NCBI GenBank assembly: GCA_016508695.1
Contig: VNKQ01000011.1
Span: 62,001-126,000 of the forward strand
DNA: 64,000 bases
Direction: 5' to 3'
DNA from: Hyphodiscus hymeniophilus
Taxonomy: Eukaryota; Ascomycota; Leotiomycetes; Helotiales; Hyphodiscaceae
Part shown: in pieces, positions 11,740-24,416 of the stretch
Numbering within the stretch: position 1 is the stretch's first letter
Layout of the letters: each line of letters opens with the position of its first letter
Made by a program: the position numbers and the translations under genes
The notes under the pieces: generated by a model
What the model was told of the DNA's origin: nothing
Seen by the model: only the letters and a program-made list of their open reading frames with translations
The model's database searches: none

Positions 11740-13262
11740 AGCAACTTGTCAAATCCTGCTCCGTCTTCATCCTTTTCCTTTGTTCTTAGCATCTTCGTAC
11801 ATGTGGAGGCGGACGGGGATACGATGGGGTTGTATTGAAATTGGTGGAAAGCTGCTGAGTGAAGGTACGGAAGTGCTGAAGCTGATAGATAGTGAGGCTG
11901 TAAAATAGATGGTCGTCAATTCTCCTTACACCTGAGTTCTTTCCTTTTGCTTTACGCCGTGATCGCATTTTGGAATAAAAAAAGAGATTCCCCTAGTTGG
12001 TGGAGTGATTTGTCTACTTCATTGCGATACGAACGAGACCTTAACCTGCCAAATAGTGAGGCTAGCGACGATGGGGATTTTGCCGCCATGGTGGGGGTTG
12101 CTACTCCTGACCTGCGTACTGATTCTGAACCTGCACTTTCTGTCGAAAGTGAATCCACTACATTGAATGTCCAAAAAAAAGGTCAATACCCCCATATGTC
12201 ACAATGCCCCATGTCTCGGAATTCTACAGAGATCTGATGCCTCAACCTTTCAATTACCACGCTGATGATGCTGGTGAAGGTGGCGCTTACGGGCAGGAAG
12301 TGGCATTGTTGCAGTCGTGCTCGCAGTGACAGCGACAAGCTCCTCAATCCACAGAACCTCGTTAACGATTTGGCTTGACAAAAAATAAGCATTTGATATT
12401 CAGAGCCCCAAAAACAAATATTCATCTTTCAGAGTAATTAGTAAAAACAAATATTCAGTTCTTGACAATTCGAAAAGTATATTGCCATCCTATGAGTTAG
12501 TCGCACAACCAAGCAATACCCGTAACATAAGGGCCAAACATGAGATATGAGAGGACCTAGACAAGACAAGTGGTTTCATACCCGTCTATCCGTTTTGATG
12601 GATGAGATGCTAGTCATATGTCGGCTGCAAATATCAGGATGCGATTCACTCAGTCAAGGTTAAGCTTGTGGAATGGGGAGAAAATCTTCACCTGGATTCA
12701 GCCTGACGCCGGTCTCTGAATGATCACAACCAATAAGCACAAGTTTATTGTAATTTTACTTCCCATTACCATTTATTCCATGAAAGGTACAGTACTGACT
12801 ACCAGTCCCAAGCCACACCGCCTACCAGCCATGGTGACATAACAGAAGAAAGGTAAACATTATGGGCGAGCTCATCCATATTATCAGCAGTAACAGAGTC
12901 TTATTCTCATTGCATGCCGTGAACCACTATTTCCTTCTTCCAGCAACCCAGAAACTAGCCAGATGTCTAAGACAGAGGTAAGGGAATCGCAGGTTCGAAG
13001 ATTGCAATGTGGGTATCATTCAGACGAAAATCGTTGGTATCGTCATATGTATCGTATTGTGTTCGTAGCGTCGCATTGTGTTATAAACAGTAGCAGCATT
13101 ATCGTAAAGTATAACAAAAGAAACTAGTCCGACCTCCGTTGCGTTCGTGCATTGTGGAGGATTCTGATGTGTTATAAGGAGTGGTGTGATTCCACCAGAA
13201 TGATCGGTATTTGACCTTAAAAGGTTTGGTGATCCAGCACCTGGAGAGTAGAAAGGAAGAGA
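11740..13262. other. Intergenic 3' flanks of atp1 and the GAF gene
   Basis: The two flanking genes converge here. I see short AT-richer stretches, open frames under 100 codons on both strands and no RNA gene. Both transcripts should end in this 1.5 kb. Confidence 0.6.
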
Positions 13263-16167
13263 CTAGAAGGGGCGGAAGCGAGCAACCGCATGGAAAGGTC
13301 TTTCCATCCCAGTATTCATCGAAACTTCAACGGCGAGTTTGTCAATCTTGCCAGTTTTGCCAGAGCTGGCTTTACTGGATTTTGTCAAGCGTTTTGGCTG
13401 TGGGCCTTGAGATGACGTGAAATCCAGAGAACGCTTCGTCTCTTCAACAGTCTGGTTGACCAAATATCGGTCTGAAACGTCGTCTCGGAGGAAATGGCCA
13501 ACCTCAATTGCTTCGCCCGCTGGATATCGATTCGGCGGCGTCACGACAGCATCATCAATAGGCGAGCGAGTTCCAGCAACAGGAGCTTCATCAGTATAGT
13601 ATCTTTCTGGGGTCTCGTCAAGAATGTGTTTTCCCACCTCGCGAGCTTCGTCGGCCAGGTATCGTTTGGGTGTAGATGGCTCCGAGTCAAACTTCCTCGA
13701 CGATCTGCGATTATCCGGCAATCCCAGCAGCAAACGTTTTATCTTAGCTGCAGTAGCTAGGGCTTCCGCTATCTCCTCCGATGAGGGTGGCTGAATTGAT
13801 GTACCGACTTCAGCAGGCTGAGGTAGCCTGTATGCAGCGAAGACGATTCCGCCAGAGCGTTGACTCACTGGGGAGTCCTTTACGGTCTGGAGGGGAACAA
13901 GACAACCGACTCGGAAAAGGCCATTTTCGCAATCTGCATGCTCATTCTGATAGAGCTCCCAACCTCTCCGGCGCAGGACTTTAAGATGCAATCCAGTGTC
14001 GAGTTTCATAGGTTTCTTAAGGCCGTAGGCTACCAGAATCTTCTTTCGCACACCACCGGGCGCCAAGAGCTCTTTATCAGTCATGCTAGATCTTGCTGGT
14101 CGCATCTCAAGAACATACACGAGGTCATGACCAAACTTCTGGGCGAAGGCAGCGCAGGCTAAAGCGGCTTGTTCCTTGGGCTTTTTGGAGTCGTGAGATT
14201 GGCTTGAGTACAGAGAAGAATTCGAAACTGCGGTCATTCTGGATGAGGAGAAAGGCAGTGCCTTACGCTGCTTTTTTCTCCTCTTCAACTTATTCCGTTG
14301 TTCTTCGGGAGATGAAAGGTCGATAAGAGGTGGGCTTTCTTCTTCAGCGCAGTCGTTATCAGAAAGGGACATAAAGTTCTCCACCGTCAACTCCGAGTAG
14401 TTTTGCAGAGATTGTAAAGGGTGATCTTGACTTGGAAATTCAGGCGTGTTCGGAGGATGTGGGTGCAAAGACGTTAAATCCGAGGCTGAGAAGGGGCGTG
14501 GAGTAGGAACTCGGAAACCTTCCGAATCTGGGGTGATCAGATCCCCGCGGGGAGAAAAATGGTTTAGATCCGATATCACGGACAGTTGCTTATGATTCTT
14601 ACCAAATCCTTTTGGACTGCTTGCAAATAAATCTTTCTCGGACCCTCCAGAAGAAGATGGTGGTGTTTGCTCAGAGATTGCCGACGGGCTCAGCTGCTGA
14701 TTCAGGAAAACCCGTGATGTTTCGACTGGGGGCGTTATCTGCTTGTGATATCGTAGCCCAGAGGGTACTAAGGCATGATCTATGTCACCAGTTGGCGTCT
14801 TTCTCTCCAATGGTCGATAATCCGAATCGCGATCCAACAGGGGCGTTGACCGAGGGGATTGCAACTCAGCATCTGAGAGCCATAGAGCTTGTTGGCCGAT
14901 GTCCTTTAACACCATTGCGCCGTATCCTGCAAGCTCTCGCCGTTGGGCAACGTTGAACGTGGTCCGAGGCTCTTTACTGAATACAGCGAAAACTCCGACT
15001 GGATGACCATCCGGGGATAGCATTGGGGCACCCGCAAAGAAACGGATCTTGGGGTCGTTGCAGACCAGAGGGTTGCCTTCGAATCTCCAGTCCTAAGTCT
15101 GATTAGCACATAGACACAGTAAAGAGTGGAAATTGACAAACCTGTTTTGTATCCAGCACAACGAGTACATCCGCCGAAAGTAGAGCATGAGCAGCAATGC
15201 TAATTGAACGGGAAATTCGAGAGGCATCAAAACCGTGCTCCAATCTGAAATGCTCATATTTTTCGTCAAAGAAGCTGATAGAGGCAAAGCCAGCATCAAA
15301 CTCTTTCATAGCAGCATCAACGAGTGCGTTGGCCTTCCCTCTAGACCAGTTCGACCAAACAATATCATATGATCCGCTTGCAAATACCCTCATTTCCTCC
15401 TGATGGGGGAATATAGCAGGGAGATATCCAAAGTCTGCGTTTCGAGCTGGCGGTTCGGGAGGGTGGTTGAGATTGAATTGGCCCTACGCCGGTTAGTCTT
15501 GATCAAGAAGAAAGGGGAGGGATCGAAGTTCGTGCACTTCAGGTCTAACCTTTGAGTAACACTGAAGGTAGTAGTCCCAGTGAAGAGTGATCTTGGAATC
15601 TTCCGCCGCATGTTTGGCAACTTGCTCAAGCTGGTGAGAAATGTGCATGTCCATCTTGTCTTCAGCCGTCTCTCGATCACCAGTCGATCGTATATCAGTG
15701 AAAGTGTCTATTGGGGAAAGATCGGCGACCCCTTCGTCCTTGTGTAAGGCAGTAACGTCGTGGTTGTCAAGAATTCGATGAGTCTTCTCTCTGTTCAGTG
15801 CAACATGAAAAGCTGAGGTTGTACAGGTACTGAGGGTGTCGAAAGATCTAGCTCTCGTTTTCAAGTTAGGAACTGGACCTCTTAGTTCACTTCGAGCTTG
15901 AAGTTTGTGCTCAAGTGGTCTGATAAATGGACATGGCGTAATCAAGCCAGGGGGAAAGCTCTCGGATTGTGATTGTGATTGACTGGTTGTGCGGTCCAGA
16001 GAGGTGCCTTCAACGGAGGCTTCTTTTGCTGGTGACAATCTGTTGCCAAAGAATTTATGTATCAACCTATTTCCACTATGCTTGAAGGTTGCACTTCCCG
16101 ATATCGAAGAAGACTTGGACGAAGTGCTAGGGCGTTCAATCATCTCGCTTATGAGTACTGACGCCAT
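13263..16167 (-). CDS. GAF-domain protein with a C-terminal degenerate repeat
   Basis: Three exons (16167-15550, 15483-15142, 15092-13263) with introns of 66 and 49 bp give 929 residues. The first 180 residues are Ser-rich and probably unstructured. A GAF-like sensor domain spans roughly residues 240-390, with AGFASISFFDEKYEHFRLEHG in its first half and KIRFFAGAPMLSPDGHPVGVFAV in its second half, the usual GAF beta-sheet core. A long Ser/Pro-rich linker follows, then a second conserved block near residues 600-780 (CAAFAQKFGHDLVYVLEM to GGIVFAAYRLP) that could be a diverged second GAF fold. No histidine kinase, cyclase or response-regulator domain is visible. Residues 795-877 hold about four imperfect repeats of RYxxxEAxEVG type. 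The ligand and role are unknown. Such proteins are conserved in filamentous ascomycetes. Confidence 0.8.
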
Positions 16168-19100
16168 TGCTGTGCTCAGATCTGTGTTTCACTTTTGACA
16201 TATTAGAATGGGTTCAAAGGTGAGCCAACGCAAACGGTGCCATGATAGGCAACGGAACTCGCAATATACCTCCGGCAAGCAAGCACCCCTTTGGTTTTCC
16301 TTTGGGTATCGTCAAACGTAGACTGCCTGGTACTGTACAATTTTGAATTACTGATTGGAAGCGTCAGAGAAGTTCAAAAGATGTGCCTTTTGTGCAGATG
16401 TGATCAAAGCTCTCCCGTTTAATTTGGAGCTCCAGATCCGTTTGAGCCGGTCTTGGAAAGCATTTGACACGAAATTGCAAGAAAGTATGGAACAGAGGAG
16501 GGAATGCTGCTTGAACAACGTTGTCATAGAGACAACATCCGAGCAGGATCAAAGGTAGCAACTCACAGGCTTGGCCTTGCGCGGCTGGACGATCTACAAT
16601 GCTGCGAGTATGGCTGAGCAATTGGCTTCTCCACAACGTTTCCCAGAATGGAGAGGGCGGCAGTCACGCAGGACAGTCGCTCGATTGAATACTTGTATGT
16701 TATCAGCAGGGAAAGAAAAGGACAGAATACACCTACTGCTTCAACTGATCTGCGGACGAAAAGCACGTAACGTTCCAGCAAGGAGCGCGACGCAGGGAGT
16801 TCCAGCTCCAATACAAACCTAATGACACGTATTCCAGAGGTTGAAGGCGCGCGCACATGCACAAACACGTGTTCTGGATGCCACAAGGCCAGGTTAGATG
16901 TGTTTTTGGGCACACGTAAACAAGCTCGTGATACCCCAAGAGTTGAAGTTGACTATGATAACGTGTAAGTGAGTGCTATTACACGCTGCCAGAGGTGGTA
17001 GTACAGAAGTATATACTGGTGGCAACGACGGGGCTCCGACTTACTTGACCGTGTGAGGAGTATAGGTTTTGCAGAATTGAGCAGCACGAACGAGGCCTCT
17101 TCAGGAACGGAAAGTGCGACAAAATCGGCGGAGTCACACGGCGACAAGATCGCGGCCAAGAAAATATTGCTTTCTTTCGTGTCGTCTGCGAGAGTGAATG
17201 GCTTGTTGTTTCTTGCAGAAGACTGTGCGGACAGAAAATAAGTTCGCCTATTTTGGGCCAAGTTGGAGGAGGTCTTGCCGTGTACAAGTACACAACAACA
17301 ACTCTAAAGATTTGGAGTTTTGGGACAATTGAGTACTTCAAGCTTGCGTGTTGACGATCTGGCAACGGCCTTATGCCAGCATGCGTGCAAGTGCAGCGAG
17401 AAGCAGGGACGGCGAGTGAGCGTGAAAGAGCAGTTGTTCCTTTCGTTGATGCAACGGAGAAAATAATTCGTGCGACTGGTGGTTCTTGTATCCTGTGCAT
17501 TAGACGGAGTACCGCGCTCCTGAGCCGAGTACCTTGCAGCTGCTGTGTAATGTCCAAGCAGAAGTTTCTGTGGGTGAGCGACAGAGTGCAAGCATCTGGT
17601 CAACTCCGCTGGGTATGATATAAAAAGGGCGTTTGAGACAGGTATGGCGATGTGCCGCACTCGTACATGATGGTGGTGCCGTGTAGTCTATTTCTTGCGG
17701 ATATTCTTTCCTACATCAATGCGATGTCCTCGACTTGTGTACAGCTCGAAAGGCACTCTAACGGATCTAAGCAAGGGTTCGATACCTCATGGGCTCCCAC
17801 AAGACGGCCGAGGCTGGATGGGAGACAACGAGTGGTAGGAAATATGGGCAGATCGAGGCCATGAAGCCATGTCTGAAAGCATGTCTTGACTCGAAGTCGC
17901 TCCTTCCTACCAAGCCTACCTGCAGAGAACTATCATCAAGGACATCTAGGCTGAACCTACCTCTACAGATGAAATGATAGAAATACTTTCTTTTTCTTGG
18001 CATGGCAGTCACGAATCAACCACGAGGGTGGGATGACGCGCTTACAAGTCAACTTCCTTTGGTCGCCGACTTCAGGCTCTGATGGAAAAGCATCAGTGAT
18101 AAGCAGCACTCCCCTATTCATGGACCCCCTTCTTATTCTCTATGTCGGTCTCTTGCAGTTCTTACATCTGCATCTCGTCTACAACAATCGCAGAGTCGGT
18201 CGAGGATAAGAAGTTCATTAACAGTGACGCTTCTTCCCGTTGCTGTCGTCGTCGCAATAATGCGATACAGTAGAGAGCATCGGGTTAGACGCCACAGGGA
18301 TTGGGATGTCCGATCCGGTTCTGTTCAACTGGTTCAAAGAGCTCTCTGGCGTCGTTCAGGGAGCTGCTGCAGCAGGGATAAATACCCTGCAGGACTAACA
18401 CAACCCCTCTCGGACAGCATCGCGCCACGGTCACCGACCTTGGGACACAAAACACGGCATCAATTCCTTTTCTCCATCGACTACCGATATGCTTTACGAT
18501 ATTCTTGGGACAGTCTTACAAGATGAGCAGTGCTCGTTGTGTGTGAGGCTCTGGCTTGACCTTTTGCTCCTGAGCGCCCTTCTGTCCTCATGTTTCAATT
18601 CGGGGCTTAATAGCTTCAGCTGGCGCAAAGTGCTCACATCTCTCGAATCCTACTCATCATTATTACCATATGCAAGGAAGCCTGTTTCTCCGTCTGCGCT
18701 GCGATCTATCGATGGCGATTGTACCGACAGATATCAACGTAGAGCGGCTGCATCAAATGTGTCGCTGCCTTGCTTTTCCTAGATTTCTTCCCCACATATG
18801 CGATCGAGAGGGGTTGCCCATCTCATTATATTGCTTGTTCTAAAGGGCTTGGGCCAATTGCGGCTGGATTTCCATCGGGCTTGAACCGGGGAAGTATGCC
18901 TACAACCGCGATACCCTCAGTCTAGATCTCCTGAATACATGCCTTCCGACGATCCGGATGCCCCAATGAATCTCTCTGAAGTAGACTTGTCGCCATCAGC
19001 TGAGAAACGTCGAGTCAAGTCCACGGGCCGGGCTTGGACTTGATCTCCTTGCTCAATTTATCCACTTAAGGACAGGGACGGGCCGATTTTGGTGCGCTGT

Positions 19101-19798
19101 TACTTGAGCACTGGCAATGCTCTCGCCAACATCTTCCTTTGACTGCAACTGCTCTGCTTTGCATGACGGAGATACTCGAAGTTGAACTGCCCACCGAAAA
19201 AAGTCCACGATCTTCACAAAGTCTGCAGATGCAAGTTTCCGCTGCCGTGTAGCCGGATCTGCATTCCCTCTTGACACAGCATCTGAAATCCCGAGGTCGC
19301 TACCTGCACCGAATGAGCAACAACCTTCCATGGAAGTGCCTTGTGTTCCCCACCTGTTCGTAGATCTGTTCACGCCGAGTGTGATCATCACCTGCACAGC
19401 TTTGCACCCGAGCGGGTGACTGACTGAACTGATTGACTTCCTGGAGAGGTTTTCCATTTCCAATTAGATTGTAGTACATGTATCCTATGTTACTGAGGCG
19501 CCTCGACTGTTACAAAGTACAAGTACAAAAGGTCTCTCATTCCACTTCATCTTTCTTCTTTCTTTTAGAAATACAAATACACTTCTCACAACGATGTCTC
19601 GGAGAGAGTTCAGTCCCAGAACTCCACCGAACTCCGCAGTGAAGGTCTACAACCAGAAATGGAAGTGTGACATAGGTTTTGCAGGCTGGACTGCTTCATC
19701 CAGATGATGCACATCATGTCTCCCCTCTAACCATCTTCTGTCCTCAAATCCGAGACTACGAAAAAGTTCCTGGGGTGGGATCCAACTTCCACAGCCCA
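16168..19798. other. Long stretch without a recognisable gene
   Basis: This 3.6 kb contains the promoter of the GAF gene at its left and the 3' flank of the GT17 gene at its right. Overlapping open frames of 60-190 codons occur on both strands, the longest at 16979-17557 and 19053-19463 (both minus). None shows a domain, a signal peptide or a convincing splice partner. I leave them uncalled. Confidence 0.55.
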
Positions 19799-21019
19799 TT
19801 AGTCAGCTGTGAATTCGCTGGCTCCCATATCCTCAAACCCACCATTGGGTCCGTCTCTGTTCAGCAAATAGCCAAACCGCTGCCTCTCGTTCTTCACAAA
19901 CTCCGGCACATCATTATTCCCCTCTATCCGCTCATACACCTCGCCCTCCCTATCCCACAAGTCCTTGCCCTTCCTCACCCTATCGACAATCCTCACCTTA
20001 TCCCTGAAGATCTCCTGATTCAGTCCAGTATGCGAAAAGCTCGCCATCTTATCCAACATGTCCTCTACCGTCTTGAAACAAGAACTACAATGCCATCCCG
20101 CATTCCACAAATCCGCTTTATTCCACCAAGCAGCTATTTTATTCCCACCTTCGCCATTCCGTAGATCAGCAGGCAGGATCGTATCTCCCAGGCCTTGATA
20201 TGTCGTAGCTTGCGGATGAGCCCACTCCTCCCCTATATGCAACCACTGAAAACCATAATAATAAAACCGACTCCTTAACGTGACCCGCTTCGGTACATCA
20301 CAATTCCTCAGCACCAGCAGCGCAGCAGGTCGAATAACCTCATCCACATCTGCCACAATGACTACGTCGCCGTCCTTGGGACCTTTCTCGCCCTCCAAGC
20401 CCCTCATAGCTTGCACCAACATAGCATTCCGCTGGTAATCCTCCATATCCCATGTGCGTTTCGCTCCCACGGGAGGGTTCTCAAGAACGTGATACACGAT
20501 CTTCTTATGCCACTTCTGAAACCTGTCCCAATTCTTCTTTACCACCAACTCCCTCTCCAACCCGGTAAAGGTGACGCTGCTCTCCACGACGACAAAATAA
20601 TCGACATGTTCCCCCATCTCCTGCATGCGGATCTCCAGCCAATCCATCTCCCCATTCACCATCACCAGATCAAAGATCTTCCGCCGGCCTTTCCTAGCTT
20701 CATATATTGGCCATCGGTGGGCGGAACAAAAGGCTCGAGCGGTGGGCAGTGGGAGGAATGCGTTCGTGTCTATGTTCGTCCGGGGCGGGTGTACGGTCTC
20801 GAACTCGATATCGTGGGAGGTGATCTCATGGGCGCGGTGGAAGAAGGGGTGTTTTCTTCGAGCGTAGATGCTGAAGAGCCATGCTGCAGAGAGGAAGAAG
20901 AGGACTCGCGGCCAGCGTTGCCGTAGGATTAGGAGGAAGCTCTGGATTCTGCGTTGGAAGCGGTGGGGGATCTTGAGCCGCTTGAGCTGAGGGACTTTGA
21001 GGAGCATGGTGAGGGTCAC
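19799..21019 (-). CDS. Glycosyltransferase family 17, beta-1,4-N-acetylglucosaminyltransferase-like
   Basis: A single exon encodes 406 residues. The protein is a type II Golgi-style enzyme: a short basic N-terminus, one membrane segment at about residues 38-53 (RVLFFLSAAWLFSIY), then a lumenal catalytic domain. Family hallmarks are FDLVMVNGEMDWLEIRM (about 116-132), YFVVVESSVTFTG (141-153), and an acidic metal-binding DVDE at 224-227 within VVIVADVDEVIRP. Late cysteines in WHCSSC and the block FSHTGLN are also typical. Animal members add bisecting GlcNAc to N-glycans. The fungal acceptor is not known to me, so only the donor class is inferred. An alternative start is Met5. Confidence 0.88.
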   Translation of the reverse strand: MTLTMLLKVPQLKRLKIPHRFQRRIQSFLLILRQRWPRVLFFLSAAWLFSIYARRKHPFFHRAHEITSHDIEFETVHPPRTNIDTNAFLPLPTARAFCSAHRWPIYEARKGRRKIFDLVMVNGEMDWLEIRMQEMGEHVDYFVVVESSVTFTGLERELVVKKNWDRFQKWHKKIVYHVLENPPVGAKRTWDMEDYQRNAMLVQAMRGLEGEKGPKDGDVVIVADVDEVIRPAALLVLRNCDVPKRVTLRSRFYYYGFQWLHIGEEWAHPQATTYQGLGDTILPADLRNGEGGNKIAAWWNKADLWNAGWHCSSCFKTVEDMLDKMASFSHTGLNQEIFRDKVRIVDRVRKGKDLWDREGEVYERIEGNNDVPEFVKNERQRFGYLLNRDGPNGGFEDMGASEFTAD

Positions 21020-22822
21020 CGTGTAGGGGATAATAGGTTCATCGTGAAGAGAGGATGTTGTGATATTGAGACCAGAAGGATCTGGCTGCTGGGTTTAAAA
21101 GCCAGGGTCCTTTGCTGCCGAAAGCTCCGCCTGCACCATCGGAGTCTGGTAGGAAAGGAAGCTGAGATGCCTGTCGTTTTGCCCTGTCAGAGCCGTGATT
21201 CGTTATTTTGGCGGGGAAATCAGGGGTTTTTGTCATCTAATGAAAGTCTTCTTCCAGGATGTATTTACGTGGAATCATTTACGAGCTAACATTTATCTCT
21301 TTCATCATAATACAATAATTGCTGTCTATTAGTATAGATCAGAAGGAGCAGAATCATTGATCGTGTGGATCGTACGAATTACTTCATCGTCTTTTTACAA
21401 TCGCATGTTTCCTTCCAAGCTGTGACGGCTGATGCCCCTCTTGATGCTTGCCTACTAGCCACACTGCGTACGTGATTTTTTAATTAAATAAAGACATGTG
21501 TCTCTGATCTTGGATCTATTATGCGCAAAACATCCTCTTCTGCTTCAGTCACCACCATAGCTCGTCTGCCACAGTAACTTTCGCATATCTCCTCTTACCA
21601 TCATCAACCTAAGGTAGGTATTTACGACACCTCTCTCGCTTACACAGCTACTTATCTCTCTTTGCTGCATCGATCGAGTCTTTTCGAGCAAATGGTCTCT
21701 ACAGCCTCAAAGAACCTTGAAGAGATGGCTCTGACCAGTATTCGAACGGCTCCAAAGCATGGGGACGTCACATTTGCCTATTTCGGGTCCCGGCTTAATG
21801 CTTGCAAGCTTGACAGTGGAGTGAAGGAGGAGATAGCTTGTGGAATGCTCCTGTTGGGGTCAGAGTAGCGGTATGAGAGTGACGCTTGCTGTTTTGGACT
21901 CTATTTACCTCATTGCGGCGGCCATTTTGTTTCGTAAGGTTGGACGAGGGTTGGTTCCTGTGGAATCCGAGGATAATGTGACGAGAATGCAAATGTTGAT
22001 GCTCAGTGAAGTCTGGATGTTTCATTGGTCAAGCATATTGCGTGAAACAGCCCTTCTTAAACCTTTGTACGTCCCCCCTATAGTAAGGACTCCAGTTCTA
22101 CAAGCATTATATCCCATCCATTTCTCAAGTTGACGTTTCGAAGCATGTCCATATCACAAGTCAGGCGCATTGCCAGTATGGCAGTAGTGCAAGAGACTTG
22201 AAAGATTTGGAATTGGATCATTGATCCGTAATTGCACATCACGGTTTCCCATACCACAAGGTTCTTGGCCATTTGGATACACCCATAAAGTCGCTTTGCG
22301 ACTGAGATGGTTATGGCGACAGTAATGACATTCGGGTAATGGGAACTCGTTGATCATAGAAAGATCCCATATTTGAGGATAATCGAGTTCCATCAACAGT
22401 TCAGGCCAGGTAAATGGGGGTAGAGTAAAAGACGCAAGAACAGAGGGCTGGGTCGTGGGGAGGTGGATCAATTAGAGGCCTTGAGAGATAGGTATGCTTT
22501 TCAGGGAAGATGATATGAAGTGGTTGGTGAGAATTGGAGTGGTATTGCACTGCTAGAGGAAGTGTAGAGGTCAGAGCATAGCTACTTGACTGAGGATATG
22601 TAGCGATCAGAGTCGTGGGCAGATACTATTGCACTCATAGTTCGGGTCCATGCGCAACTTCTGTGCAAATTCACAGTTCCAAATCATCGAAACAAGCATA
22701 TTTGACTTCCCATCTTCATTATCATATTTTCGCTGATGTAGCTTCTGATCTATATTCGTCGTTATACAAGCCCGCTGTTGACGCATGCCACAACGCCTAT
22801 GCCCGTGGGTGTATTACAATGC
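21020..22822. other. Intergenic region with one weak small frame
   Basis: Most of these 1.8 kb show nothing recognisable. The best candidate is a 105-codon minus-strand frame at 22154-22471 that reads protein-like, with a CxxC near its centre and a late LHYCH segment, but it has no known domain and no splice support. The left part is the GT17 promoter and the right part is the 3' flank of the phosphatase gene. Confidence 0.5.
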
Positions 22823-24061
22823 TCATTTGCCCTCTTCAACCACGATCGCCACGACAACGCAGATATCATCAACTTTGCCACCCCGCCATTGCTCATTTGG
22901 ATAATACTTCTGCACTTCCCGAGCGAACGGTCCGTCAAGTTTCGTATTGACACTCGCTGCTTTCGCCTCTCCAGTAATACCAACGGCCAGAAAGCTTTGC
23001 AAGCTCGGGATATCTTCTATACCGCCTTTACCCTCGTCAGCCATTATAAATTGTGGCAAGCTGCTGCCAACTGCGATTCCACCTTCTGTATGCTCCCAAG
23101 CTCGGGCCCCAACCATCAGCCTCGAAGTTATTCGTAATATATCCTGTCTTGACAGATTGTCCCAAACGCCATCACTAGCAAAGACCAGTACGTCGCCGTG
23201 TCGTAATGAATGCTGCGATACTTGGGCATCTTTTGGGAAATCGCAAAGCTGCGTTCCACCAAATGTAGCTGCTTGCTTCAATACCTTCTCGGGGACAATC
23301 GAGAGCTGGTATGGCGTGTTAAAGGCGTGGGTTTGAGGCTCCGAGTAATTATGTATCGCATTCAACCTCAGCTGTACGAACCCAGAATCTCCTAAATTCG
23401 CAACCTCCAGGGTCCCATTCTCTTTCGCTATTGCCACACAAGCTGTACTTCCACCAGCAGGGACCGACTCGTCTCTGCAAATATCTTCATATCCTCGTTG
23501 CATCAAACTCCTCGCAGTGTAGGGTGGTACGTCTTTTCCGGGCTGGTATGTATATGCAGCATGGGCCATATAATCGCAGAAGCCGTGGGCGAAATCTGCA
23601 GGATCAACCCCTGAGTCTACCCATCCTCCAACTCCATCTGCGATTCCAAGAGCAACATCCGAAGCTTCTCCAATCCGACTGATGAAGAATGCATCTTGGC
23701 CACTGTCTGGACGTGTCCTTTTGTCTTTCCGCCTCGCTTTGATGTGATTATAGGGGTTGAAGTTGAACACGTTGGTTTCGGGATGATAGCGGCGATCTTT
23801 GCCAGTGAATGAGGCGGCTATTCCGTATGTGAATTTCGAGGTTGATTGTGAAATATGCGATGTGTGGAAAGATCTCAAGTGAGGCTGAGTGACGAGGGAG
23901 ATGGGTTGTGGATGCCTCGAGGCAGTCCGGGGATTTGATTGCTGGCGAGTATGAGATGGTAGAAGATCAATGGCAGATCTGCTTCTATCGTGGAAAAGTC
24001 CTCTTTGGAAAGGACTTGAATATTTTGCTACAATACCAAGATTTCGCAGAGAAGAAGCCAT
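22823..24061 (-). CDS. ptc7: PP2C-type Ser/Thr protein phosphatase, Ptc7/Azr1 group (mitochondrial)
   Basis: One uninterrupted exon gives 412 residues. The PPM/PP2C fold dephosphorylates phospho-Ser/Thr using two Mn/Mg ions. Metal-binding acids sit in SGQDAFFI (D123), ADGVGGW (142-147), FASDGVWDNL and, near the C-terminus, KVDDICVVVA. GDSGFVQLR supplies another conserved core motif. The DGVGGW form and the short domain place it with yeast Ptc7 and plant/animal PPTC7 rather than the large PP2Cs. The first 70 residues are rich in Arg, Ser and His with few acids, like a mitochondrial presequence. In yeast Ptc7 acts on coenzyme Q synthesis and mitophagy; the same role is inferred here. It is divergent from the HTH gene, with 355 bp between start codons. 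Confidence 0.92.
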   Translation of the reverse strand: MASSLRNLGIVAKYSSPFQRGLFHDRSRSAIDLLPSHTRQQSNPRTASRHPQPISLVTQPHLRSFHTSHISQSTSKFTYGIAASFTGKDRRYHPETNVFNFNPYNHIKARRKDKRTRPDSGQDAFFISRIGEASDVALGIADGVGGWVDSGVDPADFAHGFCDYMAHAAYTYQPGKDVPPYTARSLMQRGYEDICRDESVPAGGSTACVAIAKENGTLEVANLGDSGFVQLRLNAIHNYSEPQTHAFNTPYQLSIVPEKVLKQAATFGGTQLCDFPKDAQVSQHSLRHGDVLVFASDGVWDNLSRQDILRITSRLMVGARAWEHTEGGIAVGSSLPQFIMADEGKGGIEDIPSLQSFLAVGITGEAKAASVNTKLDGPFAREVQKYYPNEQWRGGKVDDICVVVAIVVEEGK

Positions 24062-24363
24062 AGTACCAATGCTGTTGCTTCGAATGAATTGTTAGCGAAG
24101 CCCGAAGGCTCGCAGATGAATGGTTTAAAGATGTATAACGGGAAACAGCATTCTATGTTGTCTACTTTGAGCAGGAGAAGTGCTAGTGATTTAGAATCGA
24201 TGTCGTGATGTTTTTGTATTTGAAGATAAAATGTAAAGCTCCCGGATCCCATTCAAAATTCCCCAAAATCGTCATTGCGCTTCGCGGAGCACAGTGCCGA
24301 AGCTCCGACATTCATATTCACAATCGCCTTCAATCAACAGCCTCGTCTGATATAACACAGAGG

Positions 24364-24413
24364 GTGAGTTTCCATCCAAATGGCTATTCCCTATGTATTA
24401 ACACTGTTTCTAG
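24364..24413 (+). other. Probable 5' UTR intron of the HTH gene
   Basis: GTGAGT at 24364, a GTATTAAC-type branch site and CTAG at 24410-24413 define a 50-bp intron that ends three bases before the ATG at 24417. It fits the other introns in this window. It lies inside the intergenic region shared with ptc7. Confidence 0.6.
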
Positions 24414-24416
24414 GTC

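Noticed and set aside
17771..17795. Second tRNA B-box match (GGTTCGATACC)
   Set aside because: T stem pairs poorly and no acceptor stem partner is found upstream.
18870..18960. B-box match on the minus strand (GGTTCAAGCCC)
   Set aside because: Only three T-stem pairs form and no acceptor stem is possible.
19679..20926. Plus-strand frames of 161 and 171 codons
   Set aside because: They are antisense to the GT17 coding exon, which carries clear family motifs.
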